The notes: generated by a model from the letters alone, not told the origin. 64,000 nucleotides of DNA from Nectonema munidae (GCA_030549495.1 JAUIRK010000144.1:248001-312000); one strand, 5' to 3'; numbered from the stretch's first letter, positions 32,917-45,179 are shown. Numbers and translations: made by a program.

Positions 32917-35258
32917 CCCTCATACGACTTTTGTGTGATATTTCACCCATTTCGGCCTTAAAAACCTCCTGACACATCAACGATGTGAGATACAAAGCTG
33001 TAACGCTAAATATTCTCTTATTAGTTAATATAACCAAAGATTTTAGTTTCAATTCTGAACTTTATAAAATCAAGGAAAAGTTACTAAAAAAAAGTTACCT
33101 TGTATATTATCGGGTGAATTTTCACCCATGAAATAAATTGAACACTATAAGTTTTCCATCCCTCCTCATATCATAGAAATAGAAGTACAAAAATAAAAGA
33201 AAAATTTATTAGAATATGCATAAACTACAGCATCAGTACGTTTGCATTATATATATATATATTATATGAGAGATTAGTTATTGCGTAGAACGATTTTATG
33301 AAGAAGTCTCGCGTCAAAAAGTTGATGAATGATACATACATATGCTCATAAAAGAAAAAAATAGATATTGATGAGATGTTTTGTACTAGTTCAAGCACAT
33401 CTAAGTTAGTTTCTCTATTTGCCTATTTTGTTTTTTACTTATTTGAAAAGATGAATTCACTAGTTAGCGATGAAGAAAAGTTTGATAGTGCATCTGATTC
33501 AGAAGGAGATGTTGTTGAAGATGTTCCAGGAACAAGTGAAGAAGTAACAAGTGATGATGAATTGGATATCCATGGATCTAAAGGTATTCTTTCTAAAGAT
33601 GGCTTGTTATTGGTCTTTATTTACGCATGAAGTTCAAAGTAAATACCGTTCAGAAAATATTATAAAAGATCGTGTAGGTATTACTAATTTTGCTTCTTCT
33701 CGTATGAATTCTATTATGGATGCTTTTGATTTGTGTTTCAATGATTCCTTACAAAATAAAGTAGTTCACTATACGAACATCGAAGGTAAAAAGGTGTATA
33801 GTGATGTTTGTAATGATATTGATAAGACAACACTTAAAGCAATTTGTGGACTTCTTATTTTAGCTGGTGTACTACGTTCAAATCGTGAATCTCTTGAAAG
33901 TTTATGGAGTGAGGTTATGGGCAGACCTGTTTTCAGATCTACAATGTCAAAAAATTCTTTTTCCAAAATTATAAAAGTTCTCAGATTTGATGACAAGAAA
34001 GATAAAAGTGAAAGAAGAGCTAAAGATAAGCTGGCCCCCAATTTATGGAATTCATAGGTTCATAACTTGCAAAATTTGTATGTACCCCGTGAAACAACAC
34101 CTATTGATGAACAATTGTTACCTTTCAGGGGTCGTTGTCCAATGAAACAGTTGAAACAAATGAAACAATTCCTTTTTTTTGAAACGACAATTTTTTTTTG
34201 AAACAAATGAAACCTTCCAAACCAGCTAAGTATGGTATAAAAATTTGGATACTATGCGACAGTCAGACTAATTATGAATGGAATCTGCAAGTGTACACTG
34301 GAAAAAATCCTGATTTCCAACCGGAAAAAAATCAAAGGCAAAGGGTTGTTCTGGATTTGATAAAAGATTTGAAAGCCAGAAATGTGGTGTGTGATAACTT
34401 TTTCACCACGTATGATCTTGCAGTAAAGTTACTGAAACAAAAAGTGACGTTAGTAAGAACAGTTCGTTTCAACAAAAAAATTCTTCCAAACATTGATAAA
34501 AAATTGCTCCGTTGTTCTAAAGTTTTTTCCAGTTTCTTTTACCTTACAGATCAAGTTACTTTGGTGCACTACATACCAAAAAAGTATAAAGTTGTCTCTG
34601 TTATGAGCACTCTTCATCGGGATAAATCTACCTCTTCAAATACAAAAAATTTGCCAGAAATTATCACATTCTACAACAAAAATTAATCAGGTGTTGATAA
34701 CCTAGATCAAATGATTGGAACTTACAGTGTAAAAAGAAAAACAAACAGATGGCCATTTGCTCTATTTTGCAACATTCTTGATATCTCATGTTTGAACGCC
34801 TTCCTACTATGGACAGAAGTCAACGTTGAATGGAACAAGAACAAATTGTACAAGAGACCTTTATTTCTGGAACAACTTGGATTTGATCTTGTTAACGCTG
34901 AAATATTGAGAAGACAACACCCTCTAAGGACACCCTGATCTTTATCTTTGTTCCAAAGTTTTCAAGCATCTAACGATAAAGTTTACGATTCACCAGGTCC
35001 ATCAAAGAGAAAAATATCAAAAGGAGCTCGTTGTCAACTTTGCACAGAGAAAGACAGGAAAGCTTACTCCAGATGTGGAAAATGTGAAATTTATATATGT
35101 GGTCAACATAAAACTCATGTATTTTTTTGGGAAAAATGTTATAAATCATTGTGTAATAAATTTTGAACAAGTTAAAAACCTTTTATTATTAAATAAGCTA
35201 TGTGTGAAATTTCACCCAAAAGTGATTTGTGTAAATTTTTTTGAAGGTAGTATGAGGG
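32917..35258 (+). mobile_element. piggyBac-like element 1, complete ends
   Basis: The left end begins CCCTCATACGACTTTTG and the right end is the reverse complement of CCCTCATACTACCTTC; TTAA follows on the right (35259-35262), and TTAA plus one extra A precedes on the left. Subterminal palindromes GTGAAATTTCAC/GGGTGAAATTTCACCC-like copies lie near 32935, 33112-33128 and 35203-35218. One damaged transposase lies between. The 2.3-kb length is normal for an autonomous piggyBac. Confidence 0.9.
33451..35166 (+). pseudogene. piggyBac transposase 1 (DDE_Tnp_1_7), damaged
   Basis: It starts ATGAATTCACTAGTTAGC with an acidic N-terminus. Then follow VQSKYRSENIIKDRVGITNF, SFSKIIKVLRFDDKKDKSER and RETTPIDEQLLPFRGRC. 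All three catalytic Asp blocks are visible: WILCDSQTNYEW, VVCDNFFTTYDL and SGVDNLDQMIGTYSVKRKTN. The C-terminal Cys-rich domain reads CQLCTEKDRKAYSRCGKC. Defects are a frameshift near 33600, stops at 34055 and 34684, a local duplication around 34143-34207 (repeated GAAACAAATGAAAC) and a frameshift near 34940. The few lesions suggest moderate age. The intact enzyme would cut and paste at TTAA. Confidence 0.88.
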
Positions 35259-35429
35259 TTAAAAATAAATTATTATCTAAATTTTTCATGCATTCATTTG
35301 TTACCAAGCAGTAAATGAGTATTGCTTTATTTTTTATTTCAGTTTTTCGTCCTCCGCTTGTGGCCCCCAGTGGCCACGGGCCTCCGGTTGATATAGTATT
35401 TTTTAGTTGTCTGTTTCGCATCTAAGATA

Positions 35430-35530
35430 AGAATATTCTTTCATGGCTAGATCGATGGTAGGGATAGTCACATCGGGAATCGAACCCAGACCAAATGGAT
35501 CAAGACCCTACGCTCGCACAACGGAGTATA
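35430..35530 (-). repeat. tRNA-derived SINE fragment
   Basis: On the minus strand GGTCTGGGTTCGATTCCCGA is a pol III B box with tRNA-like context and an A-box-like stretch upstream (GTTGTGCGAGCGTAGGG). Confidence 0.5.
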
Positions 35531-35633
35531 GTATGGTATATTGATGCTTTTTTCAAGCCCTGTTTCTGCATAACCTTTTTTTTTTATAAATGCAGCCAAT
35601 ACCTCTTTTGAAAGTTTGTTTCAATTTATTTAG

Positions 35634-35717
35634 TGTAGAATTTGCAAAAAGTCTTTCATTGAGCGAGGACATTTGACTAGACACCATCGAACACACTCTG
35701 GAGAGAGACCGTACAAA
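35634..35717 (+). CDS. C2H2 zinc-finger exon 1
   Basis: 84 nt, phase 0-0, acceptor TTATTTAG and donor GTATTT. It encodes [20 protein letters not shown] then HSGERPYK: C-x2-C-x12-H-x3-H with a TGEKPY-type linker. Helix contact positions -1, 2, 3 and 6 are E, G, H and R. It is the first finger I can find; the exon at 28963 may precede it. The protein is probably a nuclear DNA-binding factor. The exon-intron border falls exactly before the first Cys, as in all fingers of this gene. Confidence 0.85.
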
Positions 35718-36846
35718 GTATTTTTTAATTTTACAATTGAATTTTCTCTTTTAACTTTGTTTATTCTTATTTTCGAACCAATTTTTTAACACGTAAGTAG
35801 AACATTTATTGGGATCTCATGAAGAATATCCACCCCATGTCTACAAGTATGGAAATTCTTCTAATGAACAATTTTGGAGTGACAATTTTTTAAAAGAGTC
35901 TTTTCTGAATGCTCGAAAATTATAAAAAATAAAAGCATTTTGAAATAATTTAGTTGAGTAGACAAAGCGTAGGTCAATTTTATTGCAGAATAAAGAGGAG
36001 TTATTGTTAAAATAACTTTGTATTTCATGGTCTTTTCAAAAATTTTAGAGATGCAAGGTATATTGGATTATTTTCGTCTTTCCCACCTTTTTTTGAAAAG
36101 TGAAACTGCTCTGGTTAGTTTAAATCATCATCATTGTTCCATTTGAACGGCTACACCTGGCATTTATGGTTAGTTTAAATATATCTGGAAAACGAGAAAG
36201 ATGATACACAGGAATTAAGCCATACCAATAGATGAGGTACAGTATGTGGAAAGATGAGTTTAAAATATGGTTCAAAGAAATCCCATATGTGTCAGTACAA
36301 TGGGTAAACGACATCGACTTAGAAGTTTAAACGATTTCATAAAAATTCTTAAAAAAGTAAATCTAGAACTGACAACTTGTTAAAAATAAAATAAGCAATC
36401 CATTTTAGGTATGATTGTGTTTGGAACTGCAGAAAAAGAAATATGCGTAACTATCTGTTGTTATTGTCAGTCCAATTCACTCGTCACCATGTAACACGTG
36501 AAGCCTGACACCGATTCCAGCCCACTCAAGTTTCTGGATCAATTGACCAAGAAAGAACTTTTGTCTCTTGACATATTTAACTTGAGTGTGTACATCTCTT
36601 TACACGTTCAATCCTTGGATAAGATTCCTCTTGAAATCCTTATTTATTGAACTGTTTTTTAAATTTAATCAAGTATAATTTTAATGTTCATTCATCTACT
36701 ACACATAGCAACCAATATTACTTTTATGATTCATTTTTTATATTTTTTTCTTATTTGCATATTTCCACGAATTACGTTCTAGTTTTTATTCGAGTAGAAT
36801 ACTATTACTTTTGATTTTTGCCTAAATTCTTTTATAACTTATTTAG

Positions 36847-36951
<105 letters not shown>

Positions 36952-37143
36952 TGATATGTTATTTTATTAAATTAAATCTTCTATATTCTATGTGTTTCTA
37001 AATAGTTAATTGATTTTTTTTTAATTTTTAACCCAAGTTATGAAAAAAGATATATAACAAGTCAAAAATTGGCATACAACTTTTCAATTATTTGATAATA
37101 AAAAAACATTCTAAAATAAATTAGAAAAAAAAAATATTTTTAA

Positions 37144-39315
37144 CATTTTTTTACAAGTCCACATATCTAGGCATTGGATTTAAATGATATCAAAAATTCA
37201 TTCATGATATTTTTGGAAACAATCATTTAAATGAAGAGTCTTTGAACATTTGCAACTTTCAATTCGAGCACTTTTTCAAACTACGCATTTTCTTGGCGTT
37301 ATAGAAATAGGTCTATGGTTGACATTATGTTTTCTTACTCGATTTGAGATCAAACAATTTGGCCCAGGTATTGACTCAACATTTATTGAGCTTTCACATT
37401 TCAAAAAATATTCTACCAGAGCTATTCTGAAATCTTTTTGTCGTATGTTTGTAGAATGTATAAGAGAAAAATTTCCAAGCATTAACAGCAGAAATATTAA
37501 TTGCATTAATAATAATCAAGTTCCAATATCATTTTTTGACAAATATGTTTCGCCGGAAGTCAGCAAGAGCTCTATCCATAATATCTACACCACCCATCCC
37601 AAGGTTATATGCGTTTACAATATGCGGAAGAGGAACTAAAACGATATTTTTTTCTTTTACTCTTCTTGTAGTTTTACCAAAAGGCAGAACTCCTTCAGCA
37701 TCGCTACAAAGAGTAACTACCGAATTGTCATGCCATTTAACAACTTCATCTGATCTAAAGTCAAAAGGCCCTCTTTCGAGTTTTTTCATTTCTTTGGTGT
37801 CAATTAATGGACATTTATTCAACCTATTTTCTCTTACACTTCCAGTTGCTCTAAAATGTCTTTCTTTTAAAGATTTCATCAAATCATATGAACTAAAAAA
37901 GTTATCCATAAATATATGATGATTAGAAGGAGTTTATATACTTCCAGTAAAGAATTTACAACTCTTCTACTCAGCGGTCCAATTCCATTATCACTTTCTC
38001 CTTCATATATTTCAACACAGTAAGGTAAACCTGTTGAGCTGCAAAGCGTCCATATTTTATAGCCAAATACGTTGGGCTTTGATTTGATGAACTGCTTGCG
38101 AGAGTGTCTTCCAAAATACAGCACCATTGATTCGTCAATTGACAAATTTTCATGCAAAACACCGAATTTTATCATCTTTAAATTTAACAAATTGTATAAA
38201 GGTTTCGTCTTTGCCATTTTTGAACTCTCCAAGTTTTGGTTATCAGCTACGTGAAGGTAACGCTTTATTTATTGATAATTATTTCGAGACATTATTTCTG
38301 CAAAGGGTTTGCATTCACGTTGAAAAGACTTCAAACAATAACCTCTTTCTGAACTTCGAGTATTGTAACCTGAGAGCATTAATCCTAAGAACTTCAACAT
38401 ATCTTTTTTATTTATGTTAAACGTCTCATTTTCCATATTTCTTAGTTTCTTCTACTAACAAATTAACTATATCATCGAAAAAATATTTGTATACTCCAAA
38501 TTCATTATAAGACCAAAGAAAAGGATGCAAATTTAGTAAGTCTTTCAGTCTTTTTCAGATGAAGTGGAAAAAGATTTTGCTTTCCAATGTTTTTTTCGCC
38601 AGTTCGGTGTAACTTTTCTACATTTTTTAGTTTTTCTCTTCATTTGCTCTTCATCCATATCATCACTAAAATCTTCATTTTCAAAAACATCCAATTCATC
38701 GGCTACTTTTACGGGAATATTTTCATCATAATTTTCATTATCAACATCTTCTCTATCACTATCTTCACCTTCTTCAGGTAGCCCAGTTATAACAATATCA
38801 GTAGCTGGAGTTGATTCACTTTCAATCACGTCTATTGCTTCTCTCAAAATATCGAAAATGATTAATTTTGTCATAAAATAACTCCGGATCCATTTTAAAA
38901 ACGTAGAAAATATCAATTGCAAAAAATAATCAAACTAAAAATATTTAAAAAAAATATATTTCAAAATACAGAAAATAACATTTTTTTATTATCCCAATGT
39001 CTGTAGACCTAATTTTAAAACAAATAAAAAATATTAGAATATAATATTTTAAAACATTTTATTATTTTTTGATATGTCTTATCTAATATGTAAGAAAGTT
39101 TCGGTCTAGTGTTGACCCATTTTCACCTTTTTCCAACATTTTTATGATTAGTCTAAATTTTAAAGAAATTATAAAAATTGTAGAATTTGTATTGCTCTCA
39201 CTTTTCAATAATTAAAATTTTCATTTTATTTTTTATATGTAGTAAAATACTTTTTTTTAAATTAAATCATATTTGAAATAAAGGTCTAGATTTGTAGACA
39301 TTGATCTAATATGGG
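37144..39315 (-). mobile_element. piggyBac-like element 2
   Basis: TTAA lies on both sides (37140-37143 and 39316-39319). The right end reads inward as CCCATATTAGATCAATGTCTACAAATCTAGACC and the left as CATTTTTTTACAAGTCCACATATCTAGGC; the subterminal block GTCyACAwATCTAGrC is shared while the very tips have diverged. It sits in the intron between finger exons 2 and 3. The length of 2.2 kb is typical. Confidence 0.75.
37276..38922 (-). pseudogene. piggyBac transposase 2, damaged
   Basis: The N-terminus is acidic (ESESTPATDIVITGLPEE and DELDVFENEDFSDDMDEEQ). The core reads KKDMLKFLGLMLSGYNTRSS, LSIDESMVLYFGRHSRKQFI, KPNVFGYKIWTLCSSTGLPY, FMDNFFSSYDLMKSLKERHF and LGMGGVDIMDRALADFRRN, in piggyBac order. 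The GYKIW block normally carries the first catalytic Asp, but CSST here lacks it; the second (MDNFF) and third (GGVD) are present. Frameshifts and stops interrupt it at several places, and the C-terminal Cys-rich domain is not visible. The sequence is distinct from element 1 and closer to the PGBD2/3-like branch by motif style. Confidence 0.82.
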
Positions 39316-39994
39316 TTAATTTCAGTAAAAAACGAAGGAACCTGCTTTTGTGGTGAAGATGTGAGAGCTTTCTCATACCTGTCAACCTAAAATTTTAAAA
39401 ATCTGAAGATTTTCAGCGTTATATGAGAAAAAACCGGGTAATATGCTAAAAACCGGGAGAAATGAATTGTTTTGCATAGTTATTGTTCAAAAAAAACAAA
39501 TATTATCATGTGTATTTGACTTTTTTTGAATTGACACAAAGTAGCGATATTATTATTATAATTAAAGTTACAAAAAGTATTTATTGAAGAACAAATAAAC
39601 TAATAAGAATTCTGACATTTTCAGTGTTGTATATTACAGTTGCTTTTTTTTGAAAGTTTAAGCAATTCATCGTCTGGTCTCCAATCATAACAATTATTTT
39701 CTTTTTCTGGGTTATTTTCTTTTATAGTCAATATGCTTGACAGCGTACCATCTAACTTCAAAGAAGATCGGGTATCTGTTTTATTTTCTTTATAATGCTA
39801 AATAGTCTTTCAAGACTTGCATTACTATGTGGAAGAATAAGAGCCATTCAATACAGAATTGATGCTTTTTAAAGTGGTTGGTTTCAAAAATCTTGAGGCA
39901 ATGCTTCTTCCAAGATTTTCTATAGAAGATTTAAGTAAATGTTGCGAAGGTTCTTCTCGTTGAAGAAGTATACCTTCATGCGGCAAACCTATTT

Positions 39995-40780
39995 TCTTTA
40001 CGATTCAGATAAACATGGGTCCAACGGGTCATGCCTTTTTGTTTTCACAAATACTCTTTTGTTTATGATAATTTTTATATTTTGTACATTTAGCGTATCT
40101 ATAACCTTTAAATCAATGCTTTGTTGTGCATATATGTAACTATAAATATTTTTTATACTGCCAGAAATATTAAAGTTCAGCAATTTACTACAAAAAAGGG
40201 AGCGTCTTTTCACCCAAAAACAACATTTAAAAAACAACATCATAGGTAGCAACATAAACTATTTAAATCAAATAATCAGTTAAATTTAACAAAAAATTAC
40301 AATTAATCAATTGAGAAGTAAAGGATATTAAAATTTAATAAATCCTAAAGCAAGAGTTAGTACATTACATACTAAAATATTATGTTCATGATAAAATGTA
40401 TATAAAAAAGAAAAAAAACAATTTAATAAAACTACAAATAAACTACTTTAAACTACAAAAACTAGTTTTTAGGTGTTTTTTGAATGTGTTTTTGGGTGAA
40501 AAGACGCGCCGCAAAAAAAGGTTTTCTTTATTTGTTTGAAGCTTTTTCAAAGTTCAATAGTTAATGAACAAACACTTACTATTATTTAATTGTAAAAATA
40601 TTAAATTTATTTATTTTTACTACATTTCACACAAATAATGTTTTTGTGAGCGCTCACTGCTTATTGGGTCTATTTGACCCATGTTTACCTGCAACGTTAT
40701 GCTAAAAGTTTTTGCCGGAAAAAAAAACTTTGACGAAAATATTTCTCGGGTCTGATAGACCCATGTTTGCTTGATAAGGG
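39995..40780. mobile_element. TTAA element nested in the hAT
   Basis: The right end is followed by TTAA (40781-40784) and reads inward CCCTTATCAAGCAAACATGG then GTC. The left end carries ATTCAGATAAACATGGGTCC, a matching but worn inverted copy; the left TTAA is lost. Palindromic GGGTCTGATAGACCC and GGGTCTATTTGACCC lie just inside the right end. It splits the hAT reading frame right at this TTAA. Confidence 0.65.
40200..40511. mobile_element. TIR element nested within the TTAA element
   Basis: Inverted ends GAGCGTCTTTTCACCC and GGGTGAAAAGACGCGCCG extend inward through AAAAACAACATTTAAAAAAC and its partner. The flanks CAAAAAAGG (40191) and CAAAAAAAGG (40512) form a likely 9-bp duplication. A 9-bp duplication would fit Merlin- or Mutator-type elements; the family is not settled. 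Confidence 0.6.
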
Positions 40781-42206
40781 TTAAAATTGGTAAATAAACT
40801 AATTGTTGACTGGATGAAGAACAAAGCAGGTTTCAGCAACGAATTGTCAAACCATGGTTTTAGTCTTTTGAAACGCTCATTGTTGAAAGATTCACTTAAA
40901 AAGTATGATCTCAAGCTTTCATTTTTCTCTAAAAATCTTGAAGAAATTGAATTCCGTTTTCCAATCATTACGTTTGTGTTATTAACACTCAAACCAGCAC
41001 AATTATGCTCAATCTGCTCAAAAATTTTGAAAGCCTTTCCTGCATTTTCTCCTTCAGTTGAACACATTCTGTAGAAATGGTTTGATATTGTTTTTGATTC
41101 AGCAACATTAAATATTTTTATCATGACTGGATTCATTTTTTGAACACCACTATCATTTGAACCATCATTTCCGACATTAAATTGATTTTTTTACAAAAAT
41201 TAACAACTCCACTATAATAATAAGGTTGAAATGCTTTATTAATAATAAAAAATATTTTTGTTTTTGCACATGCATATGAAAAAGCAATCTTACTATCAGG
41301 AAAAATGTTTCTGAAAAGGCGAGCAAGATGATCTCTGAAGTGGCCATGGGCAAATTATGCTGAACTAAAAAGTTTGTCACCATAATTTCTGCTGTCAAGA
41401 CTTTTTTGTAGAATACACTTTCCGTATTCTCAACGATTAGTAAAGGAAGGCTTTTTTGAGTTTTCCAAGAAGATTGGGCTTGTTGATGCGATTGCGTGCT
41501 ACACTGTTCTTTCACATCTTTCAGACCCTGATGACCGCAACTTAACTGTTTTCCACATGGAATACAGTGATACATAAGCGTGTTATTTGTGACTTCTTTT
41601 ATAGGGTAAGTCACCTTTCATTCATTTTTAAAGGATACTTTGTATTTTAAAGAACCAGAAAATTTTATTTTTAGATGCGTGAAGAATGTTAGAGTTACTT
41701 TCTAAATTAGAATATTTTCGTCTTCTTTTAGACGCCATTTTATAAAAGGATTAAAGTTTGACAATAAAAATCTAACAAAAAATTTTCAATTAATAAATTT
41801 ATTGATCTATTAACAACTTTTAGTGCAAAACTTTTTTAAATATTAATGAAAAATATTATTTTTAAATCAAAATACCAGCATTCAATAGCATAAAAAACAA
41901 TAAATATTTAGAAAATTATATTCAAACTAAAATTTTTGTTTTTAACTTGATCCAAGATTGAAACTTAAAAATCGGGAGATTAAAACTAAAAAACTGGAGA
42001 TCGGGAGATATTAAGCAAAACCTAGAGTCTCCTGGTTATACCGGGAGACTTGACAGGTATTCTTTCTGCTTGACTTGAGCTGAAAAAGATACATAAAGTC
42101 GAAATATTCTTTCTAATAAAGATTTGATATACTATCCTTCTATTTTCCTCGTTTATATTATGCAATACATGATATGAGAGCCCTTCAGCCTCATTCTTCT
42201 CTTATA

Positions 42207-43056
42207 CAGCTGCGTGCAAAAGTTTTACTTCACAACTAAAAATTATATCACTTTTGTTTATATTATTTAAAAAAAAAATTTTTTTGAGTTAGATGCCAAA
42301 AATATCAATATAAGTATTAATTTTTATATTAGCAAAAAGTTTTAATATATTCCTTTTATATTTTTAGAAAAATTCATTTATGTACTTTACTTATTAAAAA
42401 TGCGGTGTAAAAGTTTTCGACCAATTAACGTTATTCATGTAAATATTTTTTTATTTTTATAAAAAAAAATTTCATTTATACTCACGTTTTTTTAATAATA
42501 AATTTAAAAATTTTTATCATCAAATTTTTTGTTTGCTTGAGTATTTTGATTTGATGATATATACTTTGATATCATTAAAATTAAGACCTAAAGTCGTATC
42601 TCTGTTAATAAATAGAAGTCAAAGAGGTATATGGCTAAATTATTTGGATCACCCAGAAGTAATATTCCTAAAATTTATTGTAATTTAAGAGTATCGGAAC
42701 TATTGCAAATAAGGCAAAAACCAGTCATTCTCAAAAATTGATTTTATATACGAAAAACGTATTCTTACCAAAAAAATTAAAAGTTGTATTGCAACCTAAA
42801 AAATCAGCCTTGACAATCGTTCAATTAAAAAAAGATTATCGTGGACAAAAGAAACAGTAATTCCGAGTATTGCTTGATTTTCAACGATGAAACAAAATTC
42901 ACTTTTGTTCTTATGGATGCAAACATGTCATGAAGCGTAAAAGAACGAGGCATAACGAACGTTACTTCGAAAGCAATCTAATCATGAAAGATATGCTGTT
43001 TTTTTTCAAAGGACTTATTTCTCAGTGCTCACCGAAAACTTTTGCATGACAGCGTG
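42207..43056 (+). mobile_element. Tc1/mariner-like element, degraded
   Basis: TA duplications flank the ends CAGCTGCGTGCAAAAGTTTT and the inverse of CACGCTGTCATGCAAAAG. The remnant translation includes EYCLIFNDETKFTF, the block with the first catalytic Asp region of Tc1/mariner enzymes, broken on both sides. A partial copy lies at 59440-60045. Confidence 0.7.
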
Positions 43057-43355
43057 TAATTTAATCTGCATGTTTTATGAACCTACGTTTCTTCATTAAT
43101 TAATTAAGTTAAATAATAATATTAATTAATCGGTTTTACGGCTACTTTCCCAGCAAGCTAGGGTCTAGCTAGCAGGTGTTGCAACTATGAAACACATATA
43201 AAAAGACTAGCTAATTTTACATTTCCAAAATTCTCTATTTTGTTCATCCCCTATTTAAAATTTTTTTTTTCATATCCGTAAGAACTACTTCTTTCCATGT
43301 TAAATTTGGTCTGGCCTTAGATTTACCTATAGTTTCTGTTTGTACGCTATATTAA

Positions 43356-43485
43356 CCCATTTAAGGCCAAGCAAAGCAGACGATATCTAAAAAAACGCAG
43401 ACGATTTATATTCAAAGTCATTGAAAAAAGCAGACGAAGATGAAATTACTTATGTTCCAAAATAGGAACATTGGCCGTAAATGGG
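43356..43485. mobile_element. TTAA MITE, family A
   Basis: 130 bp, ends CCCATTTAAGGCC and GGCCGTAAATGGG; left TTAA, right TTAT. Palindromic ATGTTCC-GGAACAT near the right end. Confidence 0.9.
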
Positions 43486-43534
43486 TTATTAACTCTCCAG
43501 CTGGTCTTCTGTTTACATGCCCAAACCGCCTTAA

Positions 43535-43664
43535 CCCATTTAAGACCAAGCAAAGCAGACGATATCTAAAAAAACGCAGACGATTTATATTCAAAGTCAT
43601 TGAAAAAAGCAGACGAAGATGAAATTACTTATGTTCCAAAATAGGAACATTGGTCGTAAATGGG
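43535..43664. mobile_element. TTAA MITE, family A
   Basis: 130 bp, ends CCCATTTAAGACC and GGTCGTAAATGGG, TTAA on both sides. It differs from the copy 179 bp upstream at only a few positions, including a compensating pair in the inverted ends (GGCC/GGCC to GACC/GGTC). Confidence 0.9.
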
Positions 43665-44360
43665 TTAATCTTTGCCTCTCTATTACTTTATTGATTTCAT
43701 TTAACTTACATAAACTACTTATTTTATCACTGCTTAACTTCCAATATTTTATTTCCAATTAGATTTACAAATAATTCTTATCACTCTCATCTCACTTGTG
43801 TTTAGCCTATTTTTCTCAACTTCTTTTAACGCCCAACATTGACCACTGTATACTAAACTAGATGTCATAAAACTTTTATCAAGATAACACTTTATGCTTA
43901 AAGAAAAAGTATTATCACATAGAACACTACTTAAAGATTTAAATTTCTTCCAAGCTTGTTTTATTCTGTGTTCAAACTGAGTAACTAACACAACTTTTTG
44001 TTCAAGTTAAAGATTTAATACGAAATCTTATAAATGTTAAGGTTTCTTCTCTCGATAGTATATTTTTCTTCTAAAATATAAAATCGCTTAGAGTATATGA
44101 AACACTAAAGTGTATTACCTTGTTTCCATTTTCGTTCAATCCAATGTTTCTTCATCCTCCAGGTGACGTTTTTTTCGTAAAAATTAAGCATTTCTGAGCT
44201 CAACTCTTCCCACGCACTTTTTAACAACAGTGTTCGGAATTAGGGCTTGACAACTCGCCTGGATATTAACACAATCTTGTCTTGCTGTAAATATGTGATT
44301 TATTTAGTTTTTGAACTGTTTAATAATAATAATAATATTTAATCAAATTTTATTCTTTAG

Positions 44361-44444
44361 TGCCAGATTTGTCACAAGGTGTTTGCTAGAAAGACTGGTT
44401 TGGTTGAACACACCAGAACACATACCGGGGAAAAGCCATACCAG
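44361..44444 (+). CDS. C2H2 zinc-finger exon 3
   Basis: 84 nt, phase 0-0, acceptor ATTCTTTAG and donor GTAACG. It encodes [20 protein letters not shown] then HTGEKPYQ. Helix positions -1, 2, 3 and 6 are R, T, G and E. Confidence 0.88.
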
Positions 44445-44891
44445 GTAACGTTTAAAACATCATTGGGTTTTAATAGTGCTATATTTGTCCCATTCGATTT
44501 AAAATATCTAAATCATATTTCCCCGGATATTCCCTAGTCACGATCTAGAATATTCCTTAGTGACTGTGGCGGCTTGGAATTAAAAAAAAATTTGGTAAAA
44601 AAAGTAAATGATGCTTTGGAAAAATGCTCTTCAAGATTTATTATATTTAAATAGAAGTTAAAAAAAATTTGAACTATGTTATTTATTGAAGGTTCAATTT
44701 ATTGATTAAATATTGAATATTTATTGTGATTTATTTTTTCTATACCTCAAATTTAGAAGCAAAATGTACTCTAATCAATTTGCTTCGTTGTTAATCATTA
44801 AAATTTTTATATTTTTCCGACTTTCATGTTTCTTATATATGTTTATATATGTATTTTTTAAGAATTCTATTTTTTGAAATGAATAATTTAG

Positions 44892-44975
44892 TGCCAAGTT
44901 TGTGAAGAATCATTTGCTATATCTTCGTATTTAAAACGCCATTCCAGAATACACACTGACGAGAAACCTTATGAG
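44892..44975 (+). CDS. C2H2 zinc-finger exon 4
   Basis: 84 nt, phase 0-0, acceptor AATTTAG and donor GTAATT, after the shortest intron of the array (447 nt). It encodes CQVCEESFAISSYLKRHSRI then HTDEKPYE; the linker has Asp in place of Gly. Helix positions -1, 2, 3 and 6 are I, S, Y and R. Confidence 0.88.
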
Positions 44976-45179
44976 GTAATTAAACTTAAAATTTTTGTTT
45001 ACATGCTATGAATTTGAACTTTTTTTTTTATAACTTTTCTTCATCGTAATATTCTTGTCTATAAATCTACCTTTGACACATGCCAAGTAAAACGCTATTT
45101 TTTGTTTTTTAAATCAAATTATTTTTTCCTTTACGTAAGTTAGATGATGTGCAATGCTTAATTTTTTGATGATTTACAG

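Larger units (their letters stand above)
39610..41614 (-). pseudogene. hAT transposase in pieces
   Basis: N-terminal: CIPCGKQLSCGHQGLKDVKE with following His residues (BED-like finger) and AEIMVTNFLVQHNLPMATSE. Central: MNPVMIKIFNVAESKTISNH, CAGLSVNNTNVMIGKRNSIS and SRFLEKNESLRS. C-terminal: NASLERLFSIIKKIKQIPDLL and LDGTLSSILTIKENNPEKEN, then WRPDDELLKLSK, the hAT dimerisation region. Several stops and frameshifts occur. The middle of the protein is missing or displaced by the nested element. Confidence 0.78.
39376..42059 (-). mobile_element. hAT element with nested insertions
   Basis: The ends are TACCTGTCAAcctaaa and its inverse ccgggagacTTGACAGGTA. Transposase pieces on the minus strand run from a BED-like finger (41614-41177) through the central region (41136-40788) to the C-terminal dimerisation block near 39850-39610. 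A TTAA element is inserted in the coding sequence (39995-40780). The 8-bp target duplication has decayed. Confidence 0.8.
43260..43991 (-). pseudogene. LINE C-terminal fragment with two MITE insertions
   Basis: The minus strand reads EHRIKQAWKKFKSLSSVLCD, YSGQCWALKEVEKNRLNTSE and MRVIRIICKSNW, then RRFGHVNRRPAGEL, then KSKARPNLTWKEVVLTDMK. This is the order of a LINE RT thumb and C-terminal region. Two family A MITEs (43356-43485 and 43535-43664) interrupt it on either side of the RRFGHV block. Confidence 0.7.

Noticed and set aside
37250-38420. Several plus-strand frames of 60-129 codons
   Set aside because: They are antisense shadows of the minus-strand piggyBac transposase 2.
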